Source: JAUJOE01 sp038252945 (lineage in GTDB: Bacteria > Actinomycetota > Actinomycetes > Propionibacteriales > Nocardioidaceae). From it: a DNA stretch of 6,428 nt. A program made the position numbers and the translations under genes. Location of the stretch: assembly GCA_038252945.1 (NCBI GenBank), contig JBBSHN010000125.1:1-6428 (forward strand). Direction: 5' to 3'. Of the stretch, positions 1-6,316 are shown piece by piece. The notes beneath the pieces were generated by a model that ran no database searches, had not been told where the DNA came from, and saw nothing but the letters and a program-made list of their open reading frames with translations. Numbering within the stretch: the stretch's first letter is position 1; every line of letters begins with the position of its first letter.

Positions 1-2
1 CC

Positions 3-191
3 GCAGACCTGACAGCCCGCCGCCAGGCCGCACCGTGGTACCACCACAAGACGACGATCAGCTACACCGACATGCTCGCCGCGCTACGCCGCGAGCTGAT
101 CCGCCACGAATATCACGCACAAGCACCCGCCACGACCACCAACCCACAAATCACGCCTGCCCCGACACCGTCAGCGCTCGCCGCAGCGTGA
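3..191 (+). CDS. Transposase C-terminus (partial, runs off left edge)
   Basis: An open frame enters from the left edge and stops at TGA 189-191, giving 62 visible residues. The stretch APWYHHKTTISY followed by TDMLAALRRELIRHEY resembles the C-terminal tail common in actinobacterial DDE transposases, where W-x-x-K is followed by a T-x-S/T-D-M/A-L-A-A-x-R-R segment. After that the tail becomes Ala/Pro/Thr-rich and unconserved (HAQAPATTT onward). No catalytic residues are in view, so the IS family cannot be named. The gene is convergent with the nuclease-helicase gene and overlaps its 3' end by 41 bp, which suggests that the insertion sequence landed at or inside the end of that gene. The family assignment rests on recognising the tail only, so confidence is moderate. 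Confidence 0.5.
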   Translation, partial: ADLTARRQAAPWYHHKTTISYTDMLAALRRELIRHEYHAQAPATTTNPQITPAPTPSALAAA

Positions 192-2475
192 GATCACGAA
201 AGTCGAGACGGATCGCCTTGCGCTGCTTTGCCGTCTCCGACTGCTGCTTCTGCTGGTCGGGATCGAGCTTGCCCCCCTGTTCGCGTTTGGCCTTCTTCAA
301 AGCCTTCGTCGAAGTGACGATCTGCTGAGCGGTGTTCGCGAGGTTGCGGAAGTCCTCGATTTGCTCGAGCGCTTCGAGCAGCTCAGGGTGAGCAAGTAGC
401 GCCGATAGGGTGGCCGAGCTGACGTCCACCAACACCGGCGAGTTCCAGCGCTGAGCCAGGGCCGTAGCCCCGACTCCCGCCGTTGCCCACGCCATGACCT
501 CGTCGGCGTCGAGTGGCGTCATCGCTCCGCCGGAGAATTGGTAGATGGGCAGGTAGTCGAGTAGCTGGCCGATGGCTTCGCTCGGCTTCATGTCGCCGGT
601 CGACGCGAGGCGCATGCCGTACTCGGCCACAAGGCTGAGTGCACGGTTCGGGTCGAACTCGAAGACGTAGCAGGTGTCCTTAAGAACGTCGACCGTCCCG
701 TCGGCATGGCGGTTGCGCCATGGCGACTGCACTCGAAAGGCCGCCTGGAAGTAGGACTCCGGCGACTTGAGCGAGCGAAGCATGAGGATCGCTCCCCACT
801 CGGGCACGGTCACGCCCGTCATTAGCTTGCCGCAAGACAGCGTGATCGAGCCCGACGTGCCCTTTGACCCAGCGGCGATTGCGTTGACCACAGGGGGCTT
901 GGCGGCGGCTCCTTGGCCAGCTTTGGCGCCGGCGGCAACCACAACCTCAAGGTCCTTGAAGAACGCGTGGCCGGAAAGCAGGTCCCGCATGGCGAAGCAA
1001 GACGCGACGTCGGGCATGTACCAGACGGTGTGCCGGATCGCCTGGTGAAACTCGGCTGCCTCGTAGGGAAACGGAGCCTTCTTGCCAGCCGCGAGCACCT
1101 GCGCCTTCATCTGCTCTGGCAGCTTGCCGCGCAGCATCTCCAGGAACTCAGACACCCTGGTTTCATCCTCGAAGACGTAGGCGCCAGGCCCCGTGCCTCT
1201 AGTTGACGCATCGGCCTTGGCGGCCTTGAAGTACTCCGACAGCGAGAACGCGTTGAACTCGCCATCTTCGGCCCAAGCGGTCGCCTGCTCGCCCATCTGG
1301 TAGCAGTACATCTCCATTCGAGGCAGGTCGACGTAGGGATTGGGCCCGTTCGCTAGGTCCCAGGTTTTCTTGGCCTGCTGCTCATCGGGGTAGGTCCAGT
1401 TGAAGATCGCGTCCTCAGTGAACTCTCCGTTGGTGATGGCGCGAAAAGGGGTCCCCGAGAGGTACAGATAGTGGCCGGCGCTGAGGCCGAGGTCCTCGTC
1501 GGTGACTTGCTCGTCGGGTTGCTCTTCCTCGGCGAGTCCGGCGTCGGATGGGTCGTAGAGGTCTCGGGCCGAGTCCCGCCACGCGCCGAAGTGGTACTCG
1601 TCCAAGACGATGCAGTCCCACTCGATCAGATGGATGTACTCGTTGTGGGCCTTGATTTCTCCGTCGGCGGTCTTTCCGCCAAGGTCCTGAAACGAGGCAA
1701 ACCACACCAGCGGGTCTTCGCCGTCAGCGACCTCCGCCATCTGGACTGCCGGCGTGTTGCGGTCGACGAAATGCCAGCCTTCGAAGTCGACGTGCCCGAG
1801 CAGGTCGTCGCGCCATGCCATCTGGACGGCCGGTTTGTAGGTGAGCACCAGCACCCGCTGCCAACCCAGCTCCCGCGCGAGCTGGTAGGTGGTGAAGGTC
1901 TTACCAAAGCGCATCTTCGCGTTCCATAGGAACTTGGGCGCCCTGTCTGGGTCCTCGGCCGCCCGCAAGGCGAAGTACGCGGCGGTCAGGTCGACAGCTC
2001 GCTCCTGCTCGGGACGCATCGGGAAGTCGTGGGTGCGCTCGGAGTCGTATTGCGTCCCGTTGCGGACCGCGACGATCGCGGCCGTGACCTCGGCGAGGGT
2101 CGCCTGAAACCACTCGCCGCCGACGCGCTTGATCCCCTGCGCCGCAAGCGCCAGATGCACCGCGTGGTCACGGAAGAACGTACCGTCCGCGCGGCGCGCC
2201 TCCTCGTCAAGGAGGATCTCGACGCCGTCGAGGTTCGGAAACGCTGTGCCGAGTTGCTCTTTGATGCGCTGCTCGGCCTTAGGTTTGGTCGTCTCGCCGA
2301 CCTTGATCTCGCCGACGCCGGCTGTTTGCGTGGAGCCGTGCAGGCGGGTCCACGTGGCTGCATCGCGACCAACGACGGTGTAGGCGTAGATCCTTCGCGG
2401 CGTCTCCGGCGATCCGACCGTCTCGACGACCGCGACGTCTACGAGCGCGTCGTCGTCGACAGGAGGCCCGGTCAT
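151..2475 (-). CDS. GIY-YIG-like nuclease / SF2 helicase, restriction subunit
   Basis: The protein is 774 aa. Residues about 27-125 look like a GIY-YIG nuclease domain of the T5orf172/MUG113 type: RIYAYTV (28-34), IKVGETT (57-63), an arginine helix EQRIKEQL (68-75), and GEWF (120-123), whose Glu121 is the likely catalytic acid. A superfamily 2 helicase follows, with RPEQERAV (154-161), Walker A AKMRFGKT (186-193), VLVLTYKP (208-215), Walker B DEYH (292-295), SGTP (340-343), GKLMTGVTVPEWG (549-561) and QAAFRVQ (577-583). Residues about 695-760 are helical and Lys/Gln-rich. The expected role is ATP-driven DNA translocation and cleavage of unmodified DNA, as in type I, III and ISP restriction enzymes. 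The ATG overlaps the stop of the upstream methyltransferase (ATGA), so translation is probably coupled. The C-terminus overlaps a convergent transposase tail and may be shortened. The helicase call is certain; the nuclease call is likely; the restriction role is inferred from context. Confidence 0.9.
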   Translation of the reverse strand: MTGPPVDDDALVDVAVVETVGSPETPRRIYAYTVVGRDAATWTRLHGSTQTAGVGEIKVGETTKPKAEQRIKEQLGTAFPNLDGVEILLDEEARRADGTFFRDHAVHLALAAQGIKRVGGEWFQATLAEVTAAIVAVRNGTQYDSERTHDFPMRPEQERAVDLTAAYFALRAAEDPDRAPKFLWNAKMRFGKTFTTYQLARELGWQRVLVLTYKPAVQMAWRDDLLGHVDFEGWHFVDRNTPAVQMAEVADGEDPLVWFASFQDLGGKTADGEIKAHNEYIHLIEWDCIVLDEYHFGAWRDSARDLYDPSDAGLAEEEQPDEQVTDEDLGLSAGHYLYLSGTPFRAITNGEFTEDAIFNWTYPDEQQAKKTWDLANGPNPYVDLPRMEMYCYQMGEQATAWAEDGEFNAFSLSEYFKAAKADASTRGTGPGAYVFEDETRVSEFLEMLRGKLPEQMKAQVLAAGKKAPFPYEAAEFHQAIRHTVWYMPDVASCFAMRDLLSGHAFFKDLEVVVAAGAKAGQGAAAKPPVVNAIAAGSKGTSGSITLSCGKLMTGVTVPEWGAILMLRSLKSPESYFQAAFRVQSPWRNRHADGTVDVLKDTCYVFEFDPNRALSLVAEYGMRLASTGDMKPSEAIGQLLDYLPIYQFSGGAMTPLDADEVMAWATAGVGATALAQRWNSPVLVDVSSATLSALLAHPELLEALEQIEDFRNLANTAQQIVTSTKALKKAKREQGGKLDPDQQKQQSETAKQRKAIRLDFRDLTLRRALTVSGQA
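2472..2475 (-). promoter_or_regulatory. ATGA stop-start overlap, translational coupling
   Basis: The ATG of the nuclease-helicase gene overlaps the TGA of the methyltransferase gene by four bases. I see no good Shine-Dalgarno sequence just before it, so the helicase is probably translated by re-initiation after the methyltransferase. That would keep restriction subordinate to modification. Confidence 0.8.
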
Positions 2476-4004
2476 CGAGCTACTGCAGCCTGCGCGGGCA
2501 TGTCCTTAACTTGCGATTCGATGAACGCGATGTCCTCATCGGTCAGGTCGTAGCGTCGATAGAGCTCTTCGTCGGTCCACTCGCGGTTCATCGGAAGCTC
2601 CGGCACGAAGGCAAAGCGGCCCGCGTCGTTGTGCTGCGCGATCTTCCGCAGCGAAACGAGGAAGCGCACGAACCGCGATCGAAGGAAGGAGGCGACAGCA
2701 TTCGCAGTGGATTCGGTGTCGGTCGGATAGACCACGAGATAGCTGCCGCTGCAGATCTCTCCGGGGCCGCCGACGAACGGACCCCTGGCTAGGTCCCAGA
2801 TGGGCGCCGGAAACGACTCGTTGCCGTCGCTTGCCGCGCTCAGGAAGACCTTCCAGCAATCGGCCCAGTCGAGGTTCTTGTGAATGCCCGCACGCGGCAC
2901 CCAGCTTTGGCGTCGCGCGCCGTACATCAGGACCGGGTCGGCGATCCCGTCCTTCGAAGGGGTCCCGTGGAAGTCCGTGTGGAGGTCGAATGGCTTCTGC
3001 GACGACACCCTCGTGTCGAACGTGGGCTCCTTGCGCGCCTGCACCTTCCTGAGGATGCGTACGCCCTCGTTCTGCCGGACGAGGAGATCGAACTCATCCA
3101 GATAGCGTGGCTCAGGAGCACTCGGCGCTCCGCCCGCCGGCACGTGGCTAACTAGGCACTTCCCGTCGTGCTCGGCATCCCATAGGAAGTATGAGACGCC
3201 GCCGTTGATGTTCACGTATGGGAAGACGTCCTTCTCGACGCGGTAGTCGACGAGGCGTGCCATTCGCCGATCCTTCAGCATCCTGGCGCGGAAGTCGTTT
3301 AGCCCCAGTCCGCCAGCGAACCAGCGGGACGGAGTGATCATGAGCGCGTACCTGGGCTTCGTCCGGATGGCCTGTTCGACGAAGAGGTGATAGACCGGCT
3401 TCGTCCGGGTGTTGCCGGCGGTGTCGATCTGGTACGGCGGGTTGCCCACGATGACGTCAAATTTCATGTCGGCCAGCTCCTTGGTCGGGTATGCGCCGTG
3501 GATGAACGAGTACGCGTAGTTTTCGCGGATCCCGCCGCGTTCAAGATCTTCCGGCGCCCCGCAGACGGTGCAGCGCCCCCCGCTGAAGTCGTGTGCAGCA
3601 GGTACGAACGGTAGGTTTCCGCCCTCTTTGCCGAACCGCACCACTGAGTGGACTCCCGACGCGTCGCGCGAGCAGTACAGGCTTCGGCGCGAGATTATCC
3701 CCGTCATCTCTGTGATCGACGTGCCCCAAAGCATGGTGCGGTAGATGTGATCGCGCCGGCGCTCGAAGTTAGGTTCCCATTCGCTCAGGCCTTCGAGCAG
3801 TCTCACGGCGGCCTCGCGCAGGAAGATCCCGGACTTGCAGAACGGATCGAGCCATCGGTAATCCGGAGCGGACCAGACACTGCTCGGAAGAACCTCGAGC
3901 ATTGCCCGGACTAGCTTCGGCGGTGTCGGAACCTCGTCGTTGGACAGCTGCGCGAGGCAGTCCAGGATGTCCGGGACGTACTGCTCACCTGTTGCGGGAG
4001 GCAT
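2472..4004 (-). CDS. Eco57I-type N6-adenine DNA methyltransferase
   Basis: The protein is 510 aa. It should transfer methyl from SAM to adenine N6 in the site recognised by the system. Visible features are VPTPPKLVRAML (25-36, motif X-like), WLDPFCKSGIFLREA (51-65, motif I position) and VIVGNPPYQ (184-192, the catalytic NPPY of N6-adenine enzymes). MITPSRWFAGG (222-232) and INGGVSYFLW (266-275) are typical of the Eco57I class. Cys111, Cys145 and Cys148 (CTVCG) could form a small zinc site between motifs I and IV. The C-terminal half (about 300-500) is the probable target-recognition region. In motif I the first Gly of the usual GxG is Lys (CKSG), so SAM binding may differ. I chose ATG 4004 because it overlaps the upstream stop (TGATG) and has GGAAGGGG before it; a 48-residue Arg/Pro-rich upstream extension of the same frame lies inside the preceding gene and looks non-native. 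Confidence 0.9.
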   Translation of the reverse strand: MPPATGEQYVPDILDCLAQLSNDEVPTPPKLVRAMLEVLPSSVWSAPDYRWLDPFCKSGIFLREAAVRLLEGLSEWEPNFERRRDHIYRTMLWGTSITEMTGIISRRSLYCSRDASGVHSVVRFGKEGGNLPFVPAAHDFSGGRCTVCGAPEDLERGGIRENYAYSFIHGAYPTKELADMKFDVIVGNPPYQIDTAGNTRTKPVYHLFVEQAIRTKPRYALMITPSRWFAGGLGLNDFRARMLKDRRMARLVDYRVEKDVFPYVNINGGVSYFLWDAEHDGKCLVSHVPAGGAPSAPEPRYLDEFDLLVRQNEGVRILRKVQARKEPTFDTRVSSQKPFDLHTDFHGTPSKDGIADPVLMYGARRQSWVPRAGIHKNLDWADCWKVFLSAASDGNESFPAPIWDLARGPFVGGPGEICSGSYLVVYPTDTESTANAVASFLRSRFVRFLVSLRKIAQHNDAGRFAFVPELPMNREWTDEELYRRYDLTDEDIAFIESQVKDMPAQAAVAR

Positions 4005-4006
4005 CA
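4002..4006 (-). promoter_or_regulatory. TGATG stop-start overlap, translational coupling
   Basis: The TGA of the small methyltransferase-like gene (4006-4004) shares its A with the ATG of the Eco57I-type gene (4004-4002). GGAAGGGG a few bases upstream is a plausible ribosome binding site inside the end of the first gene. This fixes the start of the second gene and argues for equal production of the two proteins. Confidence 0.85.
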
Positions 4007-4822
4007 CGCTGCCCCTTCCAGCGCCTCCGGTGCCGTGACGGGTTCGGGGTGGGCGCTCAGGTAGGAGAAGTGAACCGGCGCTTCGTCGCGGCGGGGCGCC
4101 GGCGAAAATAGGTCGGGTACGCCCTCTTCGGCGTCGAGGAAGGACCACTCTCGGATAAACGTGGCCCCCGGCCCAGGCCGGTATTGGACGAGCTCGATCG
4201 TCGAGACATCCGCGAGGGCATCGGCCTGGACGATGTTTGTTTCGAGAACAACTTCAGCCGCCGAAACGAATCCGGCCGACGCGGGATCAGACTCGAAGTC
4301 TCGGTCGAGATGCGCGTTGACGAGCACTCGGAGACGGTTACGGGACTCGGCGACGTTGTCGGCGGTGATGTCGATCCCGTAGATCGAGGCGAGGCACCGG
4401 AGGATCCGATGCTCGTAGCGCTCTCCACGTTCGTAGCGCTGCGCGGTCACGAACGCGAGCTTCCGGCGCAGGATCTCTTCAAGAAAATTTCCCGAGCCAC
4501 AAGCTGGCTCCAAGAAGGTCCGGTCGGTGTTGCCCGGGTCAGCGGCGCTAGGAAACATCCCGGCGACCAGGTCAAGCATGGCGTCGACCTCGCGCTTATG
4601 CGTGTAGACCTCAGCGAGGTTGCGCACTCGCTCCCGCGACCTGATCTGCCCTGCCTCCGGACGCGCCTCGTCCGATGCCAACCGGAGACGACCGAAGGCC
4701 GTAGGCGCAGCATCACCAACGCCGGCCGGCAACGCTCCGGCAAGACCGGTGAGTTCGGTCCGGTGAGGGTGGCTGCTGGCGACTGGACCCATCGACGTCA
4801 TCATTCCTGATGCGGTGGACAT
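4004..4822 (-). CDS. Methyltransferase-like SAM-binding subunit
   Basis: The protein is 272 aa from ATG 4822. NLAEVYTHKREVDAML (68-83) is the segment before motif I seen in N6-adenine methylases (compare GEVFTP). FLEPACGSGNFLEEIL (103-118) is an intact SAM-binding motif I, and GIDITADNV (149-157) is motif II. No (D/N)PPY motif follows; the chain ends after about 60 unassigned residues containing FIREWSFLD. It is the first gene of the operon, and its TGA overlaps the ATG of the Eco57I-type gene, so the two products probably act as one modification unit. The start is uncertain: a TTG at 4861 extends the frame by 13 residues, and ATGs at 4804, 4801 and 4792 are alternatives, with AGGA at 4805-4808 fitting 4801 best. 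The first ~55 residues are low-complexity and probably dispensable. The fold is certain; the function is inferred. Confidence 0.8.
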   Translation of the reverse strand: MSTASGMMTSMGPVASSHPHRTELTGLAGALPAGVGDAAPTAFGRLRLASDEARPEAGQIRSRERVRNLAEVYTHKREVDAMLDLVAGMFPSAADPGNTDRTFLEPACGSGNFLEEILRRKLAFVTAQRYERGERYEHRILRCLASIYGIDITADNVAESRNRLRVLVNAHLDRDFESDPASAGFVSAAEVVLETNIVQADALADVSTIELVQYRPGPGATFIREWSFLDAEEGVPDLFSPAPRRDEAPVHFSYLSAHPEPVTAPEALEGAA

Positions 4823-4933
4823 GCTGGCGGATCTGCGGTCAAAGCGCGGATAGGTTGGCAACGCCGCGAGCTGGGTAGTGAGGCTGCCGAGAAAGGCGGG
4901 CTTGCTGGAGGTAGCCGGACAGGGACGATCTAG

Positions 4934-4962
4934 GGCGACCGCTGCGGGCGGTCACGGTCGCC
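4934..4962. repeat. Inverted repeat GGCGACCG / CGGTCGCC
   Basis: A perfect 8-bp inverted repeat (4934-4941 with 4955-4962) is separated by 13 bp. A competing pairing is possible: GACCGC (4937-4942) with GCGGTC (4948-4953) around a 5-base loop. It lies about 110 bp upstream of the chosen start of the first gene. There is no T-run on either side, so it does not look like an intrinsic terminator. An operator or an mRNA leader structure is possible. Confidence 0.5.
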
Positions 4963-5048
4963 TGCGCCACGCGGCGGACCTCCTTCGCCGCCCCATTTGC
5001 CAACGCTCGCGCGCCACGTAGGTCGGTGCGCCTTGATCGGACCGTCCA

Positions 5049-5066
5049 GGTCGCGGAACCGCGACC
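5049..5066. repeat. Near-perfect palindrome GGTCGCGG-AA-CCGCGACC
   Basis: Two 8-bp arms are separated by only two bases, more suited to a dimeric DNA-binding protein than to a stable RNA hairpin. It shares the GCGACC/GGTCGC core with the inverted repeat at 4934-4962. No T-run follows it. In GC-rich DNA such repeats also arise by chance. Confidence 0.5.
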
Positions 5067-5179
5067 GCAGGCGGGCTCGACGCGACGCGTACCGAGCCCG
5101 TCAACGGGGCGTTTGTCAGCGGTCAGACCGAGTCGCCCGACAGGGGGCCAGCTTTTCGTATGGCGGCTCTTCTGAATGC

Positions 5180-5400
5180 ATGGGTCTTTCGATCGGACAC
5201 CGGCCGGGCCGTGAGACGACGCGTGCGCTCTTGGAGCAGATCGCCCGCGCCGACGGTGCGCTGGAGATCCGTCGGCAGGTGATCGGATGGAACCCGGGCG
5301 ACCGACGACCAGGTCGAGGAGGCGTTCCAGGAAGCCTGCGTGCGGGCCGAGCGGTCGAGGTCAGGTCGTATCCGGGTGTTTGCCGACCGGTCTCGTGGCC
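5180..5400 (+). pseudogene. Frameshifted sigma-factor-like fragment
   Basis: From ATG 5180 one frame reads TTRALLEQIARADGALEIRR and then QVIGWNPG, ending near 5297. The next frame continues from 5298 as ATDDQVEEAFQEACVRAER. Joined across a single lost base near 5295-5300, the two make one continuous helical protein segment. The DQVEEAFQEAC stretch resembles the region 2 start of extracytoplasmic-type sigma factors (E-x-x-V-Q-E-A-F). After about 5360 neither frame looks protein-like, although GRGQVV in a third frame may be the next piece, implying a second shift. No functional promoter-binding domain remains. Family recognition is by memory of short motifs, so confidence is limited; the frameshift itself is clear if the family call is right. 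Confidence 0.4.
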
Positions 5401-5464
5401 GCCCTCAACGGGCGAGATCGGGCAAGAAACCCTCAAGTAGCCTCAAGGAAAAGCTTCCGTCACA

Positions 5465-5504
5465 TGGCGAGACCCGGACTCGAACCGGGGACACCACGAT
5501 TTTC
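5465..5504 (-). tRNA. tRNA-Phe(GAA) 3' half (att-site remnant, not functional)
   Basis: Reading leftward, the sequence starts with the GAA anticodon (5504-5502) and continues AAA-less-one as in tRNA-Phe: AA (5501-5500), anticodon 3' stem TCGTG (5499-5495), variable loop GTGTC (5494-5490), T-arm CCCGG-TTCGAGT-CCGGG (5489-5473, perfect stem), acceptor strand TCTCGCC (5472-5466) and discriminator A (5465). CCA is not encoded. The 5' half is missing: no GGCGAGA acceptor strand or D-arm precedes it, and the bases at the expected anticodon 5' stem (CACGA) are replaced by unrelated sequence. The break at the anticodon is where many tyrosine recombinases cut tRNA genes, so this is best read as one end of an integrated island. 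Confidence 0.75.
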
Positions 5505-5550
5505 CAGGTGTTGCCGTGAGCCGAATACTGCGCCACTTCTAGGAATCGAA

Positions 5551-5560
5551 AGGTGCACCT
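5551..5560. repeat. Perfect 10-bp palindrome AGGTGCACCT
   Basis: A self-complementary decamer lies between the tRNA-Phe half and the IS21-type fragment. It may sit near the left end of the insertion sequence, but no matching terminal repeat is visible to the right. It could be chance. Confidence 0.3.
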
Positions 5561-5624
5561 CCTCGGGGTGGTGACCGCGGCTGTCGGGACGCTCGAGGTC
5601 ATCGAGCGGAAGGGCGGCGGGAGG

Positions 5625-5877
5625 GTGCGCAGCGTGTCGGAGTGGGCGCAGGTCAGGGCGTTGGTGGCTGATGGGGTGTCGCAGCGGGAAATCGCGGCGC
5701 GGCTGGGGATAAACCGGCGGACTCAAGCGGCTGGCTGAGGCGGCGCAGCCGCCTCGTTACCGGCGCGAAGCGACGGGCTCGATGCTGGACCCGTTGATGC
5801 CGGTGCTGCGCAGGCTGGTCGCGGACTTCGAGGACATCAAGGCGCCCAGGGTGACCGAGCTGTTGCGCGAGGACTGA
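5625..5877 (+). pseudogene. istA: IS21-family transposase IstA, frameshifted and truncated
   Basis: From GTG 5625 the frame reads RSVSEWAQVRALVADGVS then QREIAARLGINRRT, a helix-turn-helix DNA-binding start typical of IstA. It then hits a stop at 5736-5738 in its own frame. A shift near 5722-5724 restores the protein as KRLAEAAQPPRYRRE, GSMLDPLMPVLRRLV and DIKAPRVTELLRED, again standard IstA linker sequence, ending at TGA 5875-5877. Intact IstA is several hundred residues and contains a DDE catalytic domain, none of which is present, and no IstB ATPase follows. The element is therefore dead, cut off on the right where the next insertion-sequence fragment begins. GGGCGGCGGGAG lies just before the GTG as a ribosome-binding candidate; an ATG at 5553 gives a longer frame whose first 24 residues do not look native. 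Confidence 0.8.
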
Positions 5878-5881
5878 GGTG

Positions 5882-5900
5882 TGTCCGACTTAATGTCCGA
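5882..5900. repeat. Direct repeat TGTCCGA x2, probable IS end
   Basis: TGTCCGA occurs at 5882-5888 and 5894-5900, separated by CTTAA. It sits exactly between the point where IstA homology breaks off and the end of the leftward DDE transposase fragment. It could be the terminal repeat region of the right-hand insertion sequence. The opposite end of that element is not preserved here, so a matching inverted repeat cannot be shown. Confidence 0.4.
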
Positions 5901-5935
5901 AATCCGTGTGGCGATCAGGCAATGTCGTCCGGGGG

Positions 5936-6316
5936 TCATGTGGGTGGTTGGTTTCTGCGGTTGCGATGGTAGGCGATGCGTTGGCGGCGGGCGCGCTTGA
6001 GGCCGTCGCGGCGGGCGTGGCGGATGGCGGGCTCGCGGCCTGAGTGCTCGTCGTCGGGTGTGACGTAGCCGATGCCGGCGTGCAGTCGCACGGTGTTGTA
6101 CTGCTCGCGGATCGCGTCGAGCTCGGTGGCGAGCGTGGCGGTGTCTTGGATTGAGAGGAGCTGGGGCCACTCGGTCTTTATGTGGCCGAGGAAGCTCTCG
6201 ATCGGCGCCTGGTCGGTCGGGACGCCGGGGCGTCCGAAGTGCGTGGCGATGGCGTGCAGGGCCATGAACTCGCGGGTGGAGCCCGAGGTCATCTGGGCGC
6301 CGTTGTCAGACCTAGT
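5936..6316 (-). pseudogene. IS3-like DDE transposase C-terminal fragment
   Basis: The reading frame runs leftward from SDNGAQMTSG (S codon at 6308-6310) to TGA at 5936-5938. It contains the second catalytic Asp (SDNGAQ), then GRPGVPTDQAPIESFLGHIK with the catalytic Glu of IESF, EQYNTVRLHAGIGYVTP, and a basic tail RARRQRIAYHRNRR. These are hallmarks of the integrase-core (rve) transposases of the IS3/IS481 type. The first catalytic Asp and everything upstream are missing; an in-frame stop at 6317-6319 sits directly before the homologous part. It cannot be active alone. A later insertion from the right probably removed the 5' part. Reading it as a complete gene from ATG 6292 would be misleading, because the SDNG motif lies upstream of that ATG. 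Confidence 0.85.

Larger units (their letters stand above)
4823..5179. promoter_or_regulatory. Non-coding upstream region of the restriction operon
   Basis: About 357 bp with no convincing gene; the open frames here are Arg-rich and lack any recognisable domain. The operon promoter must lie here or inside the start of the first gene. I see no clear -35/-10 pair reading leftward; TATCCG just before ATG 4822 is a weak -10-like candidate only. The region carries two inverted repeats, annotated separately. Confidence 0.4.

Noticed and set aside
1471..1929. 152-aa plus-strand open frame
   Set aside because: Antisense shadow of the helicase gene; no domain, and typical of GC-rich DNA.
4005..4148. 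48-residue N-terminal extension of the Eco57I-type methylase
   Set aside because: It lies entirely within the upstream gene, is Arg/Pro-rich and shows no motif. The coupled ATG at 4004 with a purine-rich site before it is a much better start.
4184..4810. 208-aa plus-strand open frame
   Set aside because: Antisense to the SAM-binding subunit, whose motifs are unmistakable; the antisense product has no recognisable features.
4934..5066. Intrinsic terminators at the two inverted repeats
   Set aside because: Neither is followed by a T-run on either strand.
4997..5440. 147-aa plus-strand open frame taken as an intact gene
   Set aside because: Its first ~60 residues are Arg-rich and featureless. 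Only the part from 5180 to about 5297 looks protein-like, and that continues in a different frame, so it is listed as a pseudogene instead.
5465..5545. Complete, functional tRNA gene
   Set aside because: The anticodon 5' stem, D-arm and 5' acceptor strand cannot be found upstream of the GAA; only the 3' half is present.
5757..6170. 137-aa minus-strand open frame
   Set aside because: It spans the junction of two insertion-sequence fragments out of frame with both; Arg/His/Pro-rich shadow.
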